Shown: positions 51,200 to 63,100 of the stretch, piece after piece
Position numbering within the stretch: the first letter of the stretch is position 1
Layout of the letters: each line of letters begins with the position of its first letter
Source of the DNA: Xylocopa sonorina
Lineage: Eukaryota > Arthropoda > Insecta > Hymenoptera > Apidae
Assembly: GCF_050948175.1 (NCBI RefSeq)
Contig: NW_027490134.1
Coordinates: forward strand, 434,001 to 498,000
Length of the DNA stretch: 64,000 nucleotides
Direction of reading: 5' to 3'
Notes under the pieces: generated by a model
What the model was told of the DNA's origin: nothing
The model's database searches: none
What the model saw: the letters and a program-made list of their open reading frames with translations, nothing else
Made by a program: the position numbers and the translations under genes

Positions 51200-51957
51200 A
51201 TGCACTAAAAAGCATCCCAGATAACAAACGGCAAGATGGTATCGACACCATGCCGGCACTATATTGCCACTTCCGAGGAGTGTCAACTGATTCGTAGTCA
51301 TCTGTGACCGGATTCGTTGACTAAAATGCCAGAACGTGTTACCAGCACGTTCTAGACAAGCGAATCGCGCAGCACCAGCACCATGGTGACACGCGTATCA
51401 TCGCTCCATTCATGAATCTCCTCAGTAATGACGCAGGATCACATTTGGCAATGGGGAACCTATGCTTTCATACAAATTAGAACCGTTAGATGTCAGTAGG
51501 TGTTCAGCATATGAGTATTGATAGACATTTTGATGGTCGTTTTCCTATATTTATAGTTATTGAGTGAGTCGTATATATTTCTTTCAATCCATCATAGACT
51601 AAAAATATTATTTATAAAAAAAATATTACTTATAAAATAAAAAGTCATTTTTCATATTTGCTTATAATTTTTATGGAAACAGCTTCAACAGCTTCCCCAT
51701 TAGTAAATGTCAGCCTACGCCACAACCACGCGTGTAGCTATGGTGAGCTGATAGTGTCATTGTCACGGCTGTGTAGCCCGTGTGCTATATCTCGGTGCTT
51801 TAATAGTGCCGTGATACGAATGCCGCCCCAGTACTAGCAGTATGCCATTTCGCAAGCTGAGTAGGAGCACTTTGTTAGCACAGTTCTGTCACGGAATTCG
51901 TTCCATCCATTGTCATTGGCGTGCCAATCGCTGGCTGTTTGGGATATTGTAGTGCAT
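51200..51957. mobile_element. candidate non-autonomous DNA transposon with imperfect terminal inverted repeats
   Basis: The left end reads atgcactaaaaagcatccca followed by gataacaaacgg. The right end, reverse-complemented, reads atgcactacaatatccca followed by aacagcc. The arms thus share atgcacta, atccca and aacanc in order over about 28 bp, giving a 758 bp unit. Inside are a small dyad (atggt-atcgac-accat near 51236) and an AT-rich core at about 51600-51665, with no transposase ORF. No clear target-site duplication flanks it. The superfamily is not recognised. Confidence 0.4.
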
Positions 51958-52228
51958 GAGGCAAACTTGTTCCTTATCATCGTCAAGGAGATGGATTTTC
52001 ACTCCCCCCTTTTTGATTTTTCTAAATTATTGTTTGGAATTTTTGCCGTTTCTGTATCTCTATGACCGCATTGTGGATTCAACTTATGTACGATCTTTTT
52101 GGTCTTCATCTTTTGTTACATGTATTATTATATATGTGATGCACGTTTGTTATGTAATGCTCCGATTTGTAAGCCTCAGATACTTTTATTCTTTGGTAAA
52201 GCAACTTATTCGATTAATATATATTTAT
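51958..52228. other. AT-rich spacer, no gene called
   Basis: A 91-codon ORF starting at 51956 is composed of T-rich low-complexity codons and begins within the inverted-repeat arm, so I regard it as chance. The left boundary of duplication copy 2 is at 52229. Confidence 0.4.
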
Positions 52229-52408
52229 TAGACATAGATATAAACAATTAGAAAAATGTTATCTAAACGCTATTAAATATGTTGTTGCAATTATATATTT
52301 AAGGTCTGAAGATGTAGATGCAATTAATGTCCGATATTTTACGTGATCCAATCGACGTATCAAGTGAGGCTATGAAATATAAAAATCTTTTACTATTCTT
52401 CGACCCCT

Positions 52409-52774
52409 TTACATGTTACATGAATGATAAGTCCTGCAAGACAAGAAACCTGAATTAGTGAGATATCTAGGAACATAAGTAATTTGTAAGTAACACATCT
52501 TTTCTCTTTGAAATATTTGCCTTTGCATAGAAAAGAACGTATAGATATAATTGCCTGTTTTGTACCCATTTCGGTCCAATTCTATTATAGCCTTTGAGCA
52601 GAAGTAATATTGATTATACTTGATTTTTGCAATAGTTCTTTGATTAACAGATTTTATTAAACTAGAATCATCATTTGACGGATGTATCAATCTACTTTGT
52701 AGCTCCATCAGTTTCCTTTTCTGCTCGCTACTTTCCATTTTCAGTTCCGTATACTTATCCTTTATCACCATCAT
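52409..52774 (-). pseudogene. copy 2 of the coiled-coil ORF
   Basis: Counterpart of 22641-23021. The coiled-coil start is kept (KYTELKMESSEQKRKLMELQ). Relative to copy 1, the candidate donor after SNDDS is changed from CTAGGT to CTAGTT, and a 1 bp insertion near 52560 changes the distal frame. The distal part is not preserved as protein, which supports the view that only the coiled-coil portion was ever exonic. Confidence 0.35.
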
Positions 52775-52826
52775 ATATGTTGCGTAAAATTACAATAACT
52801 TTTTGTTCTCAAATTTTGCGGATATT

Positions 52827-53159
52827 TCAATTAAATTTCCTTTGATTAAATAAACGGAAATTAAAAAACAGTGGCACGTACCATTTCTTGGAAACGTTGT
52901 ATCGTAATTTGCATCTGACTGTTTGAAAGGCACGCACTTTACTTAACGTTTGCAATGATTCGGTTAGCGAAGTAAAGTAATATTCTACTTTCGAAATTGT
53001 TGGCTCTTGTAATTCTAAGGCAAATATATTCATCTGTCGACATTGTGAACATTGTTTTTTGGCAAAATTCCAGAAAAACAAATATACTATAAGTAAAATA
53101 ATAAACATCATATTATTAAATTTAACTCTGTTCATCGTTGCCTTGTTGGACACATCCAT
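52827..53159 (-). pseudogene. frameshifted copy of membrane/coiled-coil ORF (copy 2)
   Basis: The first 79 residues match the 23407-23108 ORF with few changes (N16/M18, K35, Q39, K57, Y61), keeping the transmembrane helix and the CSQC motif. A single-base deletion in the codon after KVRAFQ then shifts the frame, so the coiled-coil part is lost in the continuous ORF. The donor-like ATGGTACGT is still present. It reads as a recently broken copy. Confidence 0.5.
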
Positions 53160-53326
53160 AACAATATACAGGGTGGGGCAGTAATAATTAGCACCTCAGA
53201 TATCCACGAAACTATAAGTTCATAGAAGTTTTTGCTAATATAAAATTGCATAGTACAAAGGGGCCATCCGTTGATGAAAATAGTTTTTTTGTAAGTGGAG
53301 TTATGTTGGACATATGAAGGTTACCT

Positions 53327-53539
53327 TCATTTTTTAAAATGAATTGGTATGTCCATTCTTCGTAATACGATAGAGCATTTTAAAGCAAGTTTAACGATCT
53401 GTAACATGAAGGCATTGAAGGTTACAAAAAGTAAAGAAAGGCGATAATACTCACGGTTTTGATAGTAAATGAAACATACGTATTGTAAACAGTGGTGGAA
53501 GGCGTAATACTTACCGTTTACTTCACTGTGAATAAACAC
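53327..53539 (-). pseudogene. copy 2 of the 79-codon hydrophobic ORF
   Basis: Starts MFIHSEVNGKYYAFHHC and matches the ORF at 23789-23550 up to CSIVLR. After that a 1 bp deletion changes the end to RMDIPIHFKK. It has no known domain. Confidence 0.2.
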
Positions 53540-54421
53540 TTTTCGAAGGGCATTTCAATAGTTTGCAGCATAAGTTAAACATGATAAGATTAGTATTGAA
53601 AAATCGGTTCGAATACGTTTGGTTAGGCTGTTCTTTGTGTCGTTCATTTTATAAGTACTGAGCTGCGGATTCCTGAGGACAGCTCACAAAATTGTTGAAC
53701 TATGGAAGATTATCATTGTGAATTTGAATCAAAAGGTTATTAAATTCCATTAGATTGTAAACAGATCTCAATGTTTCATTTTAGATAGTAAGATTAAATA
53801 CTCTTTACAAAACTACAAGAATGGATACATACCTTTCTGTTATTATTATTTCATAAAGTATTATAATTGCAATTATATAGTTCATTACGATAAAAAATAT
53901 TTCTCAGAAAATTCTAAATATTAAATAAAAGAATCAAGTAAAACATTTTTAATAATTACGAATATGAAAAATACTTGAACATTCCAATAGAAAGATGTCT
54001 AAACAGGAGCTAGAAAAGTCACACATTCAATTTCAATTCCAGAATTCATCTATAAGAGGTAAAATGTTTCGAAAGCTTTAATTACAGTCTTTAATGCAAG
54101 CAGTTGGGCAGTATTTCAATTTTTAGAAAAATTGATGAAAGTCAACCATTTTGAAGTGGTCAGAATCTTTGTCGTTTGAGCAATCAGTGAATAACAAATA
54201 ACTGCATAAATTCCAGGTTTAAAAACTTATGGATTAAATCCTATGCAGATTCGTTTATGAGCGAATTACTAAATAATAATTCACACTAAGTAATCATTTT
54301 AAAACTTAAACGATTACACCTCGCGAACTTTCAAAGATATCAAAAGCGTGAAAAGTATGTGGTTTATCAAAAACTCTTCTAAAAGAACGGACGAAGCCAA
54401 TTGAAATCTTTGTTGAAGTAA

Positions 54422-54560
54422 GCAAGTTCTAAAGTTCTAAGCAACGCGATGGCCCTTATCTGCCTATGTTTCATAGCAAGTAAGTTCTGAATTTCTATGA
54501 AATCCGATGGAATTTCTCACTACTAACGTTTCAAAGTAAGTTCTCAAATTCTCAGTTCTA
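54422..54560 (+). repeat. decayed forward satellite monomers inside duplication (copy 2)
   Basis: Same two relic monomers as at 24661-24800 (ctaagcaacgcgatggccc, ctatgtttcatagcaagtaa, ctcactactaacgtttcaaa), with few changes. Confidence 0.55.
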
Positions 54561-54615
54561 CGTTTAAAACTATGTGTGTTCTATATATCTATGTAAAGTG
54601 ATGGTTCCTATTATT

Positions 54616-55351
54616 TGTGACGGAAACCTATATATAGTAAGTCAGGGAAGATCGAAGGGGTTAATTATCTAAATGCTTTAAGGTGTAAAACGTACTTTAA
54701 TCTAAAGCGATCTATCGTTCCAAGGTATCCGCTCACGTACAACTTTTCTTGGGCGCCAGCTGCTCAGAAAGTAGCAAAGGGATAGACTACACGACCCCGG
54801 GAACCCTGGGGCGGAACAACCCTTGAAACTTCGAAATGGTCCTCCTCTCGACTACGCCTAGCCAAGTACACACACTTAGGTCGCGAGATACTGAAGTCAC
54901 GGCATGTTTATTTATGGTCTCGACGTGTGTTTAATTAAGAAGGGCTACGGGAAACTACGCAACACGCCGCAAATTACCGGGTATCATAACTCGCTTTACG
55001 ATATAAGATACAATATACAATATGCGACACAAGAAATGGGACGCTTTAGCGAATAAGCTCTCACGTTCTCTTCTTCAGGTTCCTTCAATTCGCTGGTGGT
55101 CCTCGGGTCTCCTGCATCCTCCTCGGGGCTCCTTGGTGGAGTGGGCTATAGGCTTCGGTATTGTTGGAGTCCATCGATCAGTGGATTTCGGCGATTTCCT
55201 CTTCTCGCCCCCTTGGGTGTCCCTGAGGGGATCCTCCTGATCATTGAAATTGCATAGCGCCTCGCGCGCCGCGCTCCATGGCCCACCTGCAGGGCCGCTG
55301 GACTTTTGACTTCTCTTTAGGGGGTTAAGGATGGTTGAGGACCTTCTCACA
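54616..55351 (-). repeat. candidate solo LTR or LTR-like block (copy 2)
   Basis: 736 bp counterpart of 24855-25591 with the same tgtgacgg / ccttctcaca ends. The internal basic ORF here is longer (55368-55075, 97 codons) because one base fewer in the ctccatgg segment joins two frames. Flanking bases again show no target-site duplication, as expected if the block was copied with the larger duplication. Confidence 0.35.
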
Positions 55352-55359
55352 TCCATTAT

Positions 55360-58300
55360 AAAGCACAAAGCAGATAAGCATAATGCGATGCATAGAGCTT
55401 TACAACCTTCTAACTTACTTTGAACTGTTTATATGAAATGCAATATTGAGGTGCATGAAGTATGACAAATTAAATGCTTCGGCACCTGACAACTAGAAAC
55501 GCTATCCCCGGGCAAGAAAGTGTAGGATTCACACTCAATTCATATGCAGAAGCAAATAAACATAACGCGATGCTATGAATATTACATCTTATCATGAAAT
55601 ATAGAAGTAAGATGCGCAACCGCGTTTTACGAAGCATTAGAACTCTATTGCTTCTAAACCTTCAGATATAGAAACGATATTCCGTAGCAAGGAAGTGATC
55701 CATTTACATTCATTTGAAGTGTAGAGGAGAATACATAACGCGTTGCATTGAAATTACATCTTATCATGTGACATAGAATTGATATGCGATATCGCGTTTT
55801 ATAAAGAGTTAGAAATCTATTGCTTCGATGCGTAGACATTTAGAAATGCAATTTTTTAGCCAAGAAGTGTAGCATTTGCATTCTTTTGAAGTGTAGACGA
55901 GGTGTACATAACACATCGCAATGAATATTATATCTTATCATGAAACATACATGAGATGCGATATCGCGTTCTAGATGCATTAGAACTCCATTGCTTCGAT
56001 ACGTAGACATCAGGGAACGCTATTTCCTAGCAAGGAAGCGTGGCGTTTGCAATGTTTAGATGTGTAGTCGAGGTATACATAACACTTCCCAATGAATACT
56101 ATAGCTTATCTTGAAACCAGAAATGAGATGCGATATCGCGCTTTAAGAAGCAGTGGAACCCTATTGCTTGGGTACGTAGACATCAGAGAACACTATTCCT
56201 AGCAAGGATGTGTGGCCTTCACATTTTTTTGAAGTGTATACGAGGTCCATATAGCTCTTCGCAAAGAATATTACATCTTATCATGATACGTAGAAGTGAG
56301 ATGCGATATCGCATTTTAAGCAGCATTAGAACTCTATTGCTTGGATACGCAGACAACTGGAAACGCTATTTCCCTAGCAAGGAAGTGTGGTATTTGCAAT
56401 CTTTGGAAGTGTAGTCGAGGTATACATAATACTTCGCAATGAATATTATAACTTATCTTGAAACCAGAAATGAGATGCGATATCGCGTTTTAAGAACCAT
56501 TTGAACTCTATTGCTTCGATATGTAGACATGTGAAAACGCATTTCCTAGCATGGATGTAAGGCATTTACATTCCTTTGAAGTGTAGACAAGGTATACATA
56601 ACACTGCGCAATGAATGTTATATCTGATCATGAACATGGAAATGAGATGCGATATCGCGTTTTAAGAAGCTTTAGAACTCTATTGCTTCGATACGAAGAC
56701 ATCGTGGCATTTACATTCTTTTGAAGTGTAGACGAGGTACACATAACGCCTTCGCAATGCTATTATATCATATCATGAAACATAGAAATAAGATGCAATA
56801 TCGCGTTTTAAGAAGCATTAGAACCCTATTGCTTCGATACGTAGACACCTGGAAACGACATTCCCTAGCAAGGAAGTGTGGCATTTACACTCTTTTGAAG
56901 TGTAGACAAGGTATACGAAACACTCGCAATGAAAATTACATTTTATCATGACACATAGAAATGAGATACGATATCGCGTCATAAGAAGCAATAGAACACT
57001 ATTGCTTCGATACGTAGACATCTGAAAACGCTATTTCCTAGTGAGGAAATGTGGCATTTACATTATTTTGAAGTGTGGACGAGGTATACATAACACTTCG
57101 CAATGACTATTATATCTTATCATAAAACATAGACATGAGGTGCAATATCACGTCTTGGGAAGCATTAGAACTCTATTTCTTCGATACGTAGACATCTAGA
57201 AACGCTATTTCCTAGCAAGGACGGGTGACATATACATTCTATTGAGTTTATGCGAGGTATACATAACAGTTCGCGATGAATATTATGTCTTATCATGAAA
57301 CATAGAAATTAGATGCGTTATCGCCATTTAAGAAGCATTAGAACCCCATTGCTTCGATACGTGGACAAGAGGAAACGCATTTCCTAGGAAGGAAGTGTGC
57401 AATTTACATTATTTTGAAGTGTACACTACTTATACATAACACTTCGCAATGAATATTATATCTTATCAGGAAACACAGAATTGAGATGCGATGTCGCGTT
57501 TAAAGATGCATTAGAACTCTAGTGCTTCGATACGTAGACATCTGAAAACGCACTTCCTAGCAAGAAGTGTGGCATTCAAATTCTTTTGAAGTATAGAAGA
57601 GGTATACATAGCACATCGCAATGAATATTATATTATATCATGAAACATAGAAATGAGATGCGTTATCGCGTTTTAAGGAGCATTAGAATTCAATTGCTTA
57701 GATACGTAGACATGTGGAAACGCTATTTCCTAGCAAGGAAGTGTGGCATTTACATTCCTTTGAAGTGTAGACGAGTTATACGTAACATTTCGCAAAGAAT
57801 ATTATATCTTATGGTGAAACATAGACATAAGATGCGATTTCGTGTGTCAAGAAGCAATAGTACTCTATTGCTTCGATACGTAGACATCTGGAAACACTTT
57901 TCCTAGCAAGGATGTGTTGCATTTACATTCTTTTGAAGTGCAGATGAGGTATACATAACACATCGCAATGAACATTATATCTCAAAATGGAACATAGTGC
58001 TGCGATGCAATATTGCGTTTTAAGATGCATTAGAACTCTATTGCTTCGATACGTAGGCATCTGGAAATGCTATTTCCTAGCAACAAAGCGTGGCATTTGC
58101 GTCTTTTCAAGTGTCGACGAGGTATGCATAGCACTTCGTGATGAATGTTATATCATCTAATGAGACATAGAAATGAGATGCGATATCGCGTTTTAAGAAG
58201 CATTACAACCCTATTTCTTCGGTACGTAGACATCTGGAAACGCTATTTCCTAGCAAGGAAGTGTCGCATCTACATTCCATTGAAGTGAATACGAGGTATG

Positions 58301-60150
58301 CATGACACTTCGCAATGAATATTATATCTTATCACGAAACATAGAAATGAGATGCGATATCGCGGTTTAAGAAGCATTAGAACACTATTGCCTCCATACG
58401 AAGATATCTGCAAACGCTATTTCCTAGCAAGGAAGTGTAGCACTTACATTCCTTTGAAGTGAATACGAGGCATGCATGACACATCGCAATGAATATTATA
58501 TCTTATCATGAAACATAGAAATGGGATGCGGCATGTCGTTTTAAGAAGCATCAGAGCTCTATTGTTTCGGTACGTAGACATTTGGAAACGCTATTTCCTA
58601 GCAAGGAAATGTCGCATTTACATTCATTAGAAGTGTACGCGAGGTATACATGACACTTCCGGTGAATATTATATCTTATCACGAAACATAGGAATGAGAT
58701 GTGATATCGCTATTTGAGTAGCATTAGATCTCTATTGCTACGATACATGAACATCTGCATACGCTATTTCATAGGATGGAAACGTCGCACTTACTTTCTT
58801 TTGAAGTGAATGCGAGGTATACATGACACTTCGCAATGAATATTATATCTTATCGTGACACATAGAAATGAGATGCGATATCGCGCTTTAAGAAGCATTA
58901 AAACTCTATTGCTACGATGCGTAGTCACTTTCAAACGCTATTTCCCAGCAAGGAAGTGTCACATTTACATTCTTTTGATGTGAATACAAGGTATACATAA
59001 CACTTCACAATGAATATTATATCTTATCATGAAAATTGGAATGATATGCGATATCGCGTTTTGAGAAGCATTAGAACTCTATTGCTACGATACGTAGACA
59101 TCTACAAACGCTATTTCCTAGCAAGGAAGTGTCTCACTTACATTCATTTGAAGTGTATGCGAGGTATACATAACATTCCGCAATGAATATTAAATCTTAT
59201 CATGAAACATAGAAATGAAATGCGATATCGCGTTTTGAGAAGCATTAGAACTCTATTGCATCGATACGTAGACATCTGCAAACGCTATTTCCTAGCAAAG
59301 AAGCGTCGCATTTACATTCTTCTGATGCAAATACGATATATACATAACACTGCACAATGAATATTATATCTTATCATGAAAAGTGGTATGGTATGCGATA
59401 TCGCGTTTTAAGTAGCATTAGCACCTTATTGCTTCGATACGTAGACATCAGCAGACGCTATTTCCTAGGAAGGAAGTGTCGCATTTACAATCTTTTGAAG
59501 TGAGTACGAGGTGTACATAACGCTCCACAATGAATATTATATCTTATCATGAAAATTGGAATGATATGCGATATCTCGTTTTAAGAAGCATTAGAACTCT
59601 ATTGCTTCGACACGTAGACATCTGCAAACGCTATTTCCAAGCAAGGAAGTGTCGCATTTACATTCCTTTGAAGGGAATACGAGGTATACATGACACTCCA
59701 CAATGAATATTATATCTTATCATGAAACATAGAAATGAGATGCGATATCTCGTTTTAAGAAGCATTAGAACTCTACTGCTTCGATACGTATACATCTCGA
59801 AACGCTATCTCCTTGCAAGGAAGCGTGGCATTTACTATGTACACAATACACTTCGCAATGAATACTATATTTTATCATAAAACATAGAAGAGAGATGAGA
59901 TATCGCGTTTTAAGAAGCATTAGAACTCTATTGCTTCGATACGTAGACATATAGAAACGCAACTCCGTAGCAAGGAAGTTTGGCATTTACATTCTTTTGT
60001 AATGTTGGCGAGATATGCATAACGCGATGCATTGAATTACATCTTATTATGTAACATAGAAATGAGGCGCATTATCGTGTTTTAAGTAGAATTGGAGCCC
60101 TACTGATTCGATACGTAGGGATCTAGAAACACTATTCCGTAGCAATGTAG
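55360..60150 (-). repeat. 174 bp satellite array R2, reverse orientation, about 27 monomers
   Basis: Begins with the same diverged edge monomers as R1, continues through agtgtagacgaggtatac-type monomers (55870-58130) to agtgaatacgaggtatac types (58260-59700), and becomes diverged again at 59930-60150 (tctagaaacactattccgta). A monomer class with atgaaaattggaatgatatg recurs at about 59027 and 59549, 522 bp (3 x 174) apart. One monomer near 56700 is truncated (gaagacatcgtggcatttac). Confidence 0.95.
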
Positions 60151-60160
60151 TTGTTTGTCG
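60151..60160. other. direct head-to-head satellite inversion junction (R2/F3)
   Basis: Reverse monomers end at tccgtagcaatgtag and forward monomers start at cgataggatgtaaatc, with about 10 bp (ttgtttgtcg) between. Both sides carry the same diverged subfamily (tctaga next to the ccgtagc/gctacgg block), so the junction is nearly mirror-symmetric. Confidence 0.8.
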
Positions 60161-63100
60161 CGATAGGATGTAAATCAAAGCAACCCGTAACGTATATCTC
60201 GCCAATACTTCAAGAGAATGTCAATGCAACACTCCCTTGCTACGGTATAACGTCTCTAGATGTCTACGTATCGAGGCATTAGCGTTGTAATTATTCATGC
60301 AACGAGATATCGAATCTCATTTCTACGTTTGATGGTAACATCTGATATACAATGCAACGCGTTCTGGTAAATGCCACACATCCTTGATACGGACTAGCCA
60401 TTCTAGGTGTCTACATATGGAAGAAGTAATGTTCTAATGCGACATAAAACGCGATATCGCATCTCATATCTATGTCTCATGATAAGATGTAATATCAATG
60501 CAACGTGTTATGTATATCTGTTCAATATTACAAATGTATGTAAATCTCACACTTCCTTGCGACGGAATAGCGTTTCTAGATGTCTACGCATCGATGCAAA
60601 GGAATTCTAATTCTTCATGAGACGCTATACCGCATCTCATTTCCACGCTTCATAATTAGATGTAATTTTCAATGCAAGCCGTTATATATATACTCTCGTC
60701 TGCACGTCAAAAGAATGTAAATCCCACTCTCCCTTGCGACGTAATAGAGTTTCTAGATGTCTGCGTATCGATGCGATAGAGTACTAGTGCTTCATAAAAC
60801 GCGATATCGCAACTCATTTCTATGCCTCTTGATAAGATGTAATATTCAATGCAACCAGTTATGTATACCTCTTCTACACGTCAAATGACCGTAAATGCGA
60901 CACTTCCTTGATAGGATATAGCGTTTGCAGATGTCTACGTATCGAAGCAATAGAGTTCTAATGCTCTTAAATCGCTATATCGCATCTCATTCCTATGTTC
61001 GTGATAAGGTATAATATTCATTGCGAAGTGTCAAGTATGCCTCTTATTCACTTCAAAAAATGTAAATGCGACACTTCCTTCCAAGGAAATAGCGTTTGCA
61101 GATGTCTACGTATCGTAGCAATAGAGATCTAATGCATCTTAAAACGAGATGTCGCATCCCATTCTCTGCTTCATGATAAGATATAATGTTCATTGCGACG
61201 TGTCATGTATAACTCGTATTCACTTCAAAAGAATGTACATGCGACACTTCCTTGCTATGAAGTAACGTTTCCAGATGTCTATGCATCGAAACAATAGAGT
61301 TCTAGTGCTTCTAAGACGAGATGTCGCATCCCATTTCTCTGTTTCATGATATGATATAATATTCATTGCGAAGTGTCATGTATACATCGTACTCACATTC
61401 AAATGAATGTAAATGCGAATCTTCCTTGCTAGGAAAAAGCGTTTGCAGATGTCTCCGCATCGGGCCATAGAATTCTAATGCTTCTTAAAACCCGATATCG
61501 CATCTCACTTTTATATTTCATGACAAGATATAATATTCATTGCGACGTGTCATGTATACCTCGTATTCTCTCCAATGAATGTAAATGCAACACTTCCTTG
61601 CTAGGAAATAGCTTATTCAGATGTCTACGTATCGTAGCAATAGAGTTCTAATGCTACTTAAATCGCGATATCGCATCTCATGTCTATGTTCGCGATATGC
61701 TATAATATTCATTGCGAAGTGTCATGTACACCTCGTATTCACTACAAAGAATGTAAATGCGACACTTCCATGCTAGGAAATAGCGTCTGCAGATGTCTAC
61801 GCGTCGTGGCAATAAGCTTTCTGATGCTTCTTAAACGCGATATCGCATCTCTCTTCTATGCTTCATGATAAGATATAATATTCATTGCGAAGTGTCATGT
61901 ATAGCCTCGTATTCACTCCAAACGAATGTAAATGCGACACTTCCTTGCTAGGAAATAGCGTATTCAGATGTCTACGCATCGTAGCAATAGAGTACTAATG
62001 CTTCTTAAAACGCGATATCGCACATCTCTTCTATGTTTCATGACAAGATATAATATCATTGCGAATGTGTCATGTATACCTCGTATTCTCTCCAAACGAA
62101 TGTAAATGCAACACTTCCTTGCTAGGAAATAGCTTATTCAGATGTCTACGTATCGTAGCAATAGAGTTCTAATGCTTCTTAAAACGCGATGTCGCATCTC
62201 ACTTCTATTTTTCATGATAAGATATAACATTCATTGCGAAGTGCCATGTATACCTCGCATTCACTCCAAACGAATGTAAATGCGACACTATCCTGCTAGG
62301 AAATAGCGCATTCAGATGTCCACGTATCATAGCAATAGAGTTCTAATGCTACTTAAATCGCGATATCGCATCTCATTTCTATGTTTCGTGATAAGATATA
62401 ATGTTCATTGCGAAGTGTCATCTACACCTCGTATTCATTACAATAGAATGTAAATGCGACACTTCCATGCTAGGAAATAGCGTCTGCAGATGTCTACGCG
62501 TCTAGGCAATAGAGTTCTAATGCTTCTTAAAACGCGATATCGCATCTCTCTTCTATGTTTCATGATAAGATATAATTTTCATTGCGAAGTGTCATGTATA
62601 CCTCGTCTTCTCTCCAAACGAATGTAAATGCGACACTTCCTTGCTAGAAATGGCGTATTCAGATGTCTACGTATCGTAGCAATATAGTTCTAATATTACT
62701 TAAATCGCGATATCGTATCTCATCTATATGTTTCGTGATAAGATATAATAATCATTGCGATGTGTCATGTATACCTCGTATTCACTTCAAAAGAATGTAA
62801 ATGCGACTATTGTTTGCTAGGAAATAGCGTTTGCAGATGTCTACGTATCGTAGCAATATAGTTCTAATGCTACTTAAATCGCGATATCGCATTTCATTCT
62901 ATGTTTCGTGATAAGATATAATATTCATTGCGAAGTCTCATGTATACCTCGTATTTCACTTCAAACGATGTAAGTGCGACACTTCCATGCTAGGAAATAG
63001 TTTTGCAGATGTCTCCGCATCGAGACCATAGAGTACTAATGCTTCGTAAAACGCGATATCGCACATCTCTTCTATGTTTCATGACAAGATATAATATTCA

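Larger units (their letters stand above)
52229..55920. repeat. segmental duplication, copy 2
   Basis: Matches 22477 to about 26160. It contains frameshifts in the membrane ORF (one T fewer in the gactgttt run near 52918), loss of a candidate splice donor, and small indels in the ORF at 53539-53327 and at the right end (gagc-containing 5 bp missing near 55354). Its left flank is the 50694-52228 spacer and its right flank is reverse satellite R2. The similar number of small lesions in both copies makes it unclear which is the source. Confidence 0.93.

Noticed and set aside
51956..52231. 91-codon hydrophobic ORF
   Set aside because: T-rich low-complexity translation, beginning in the candidate inverted-repeat arm; likely chance.
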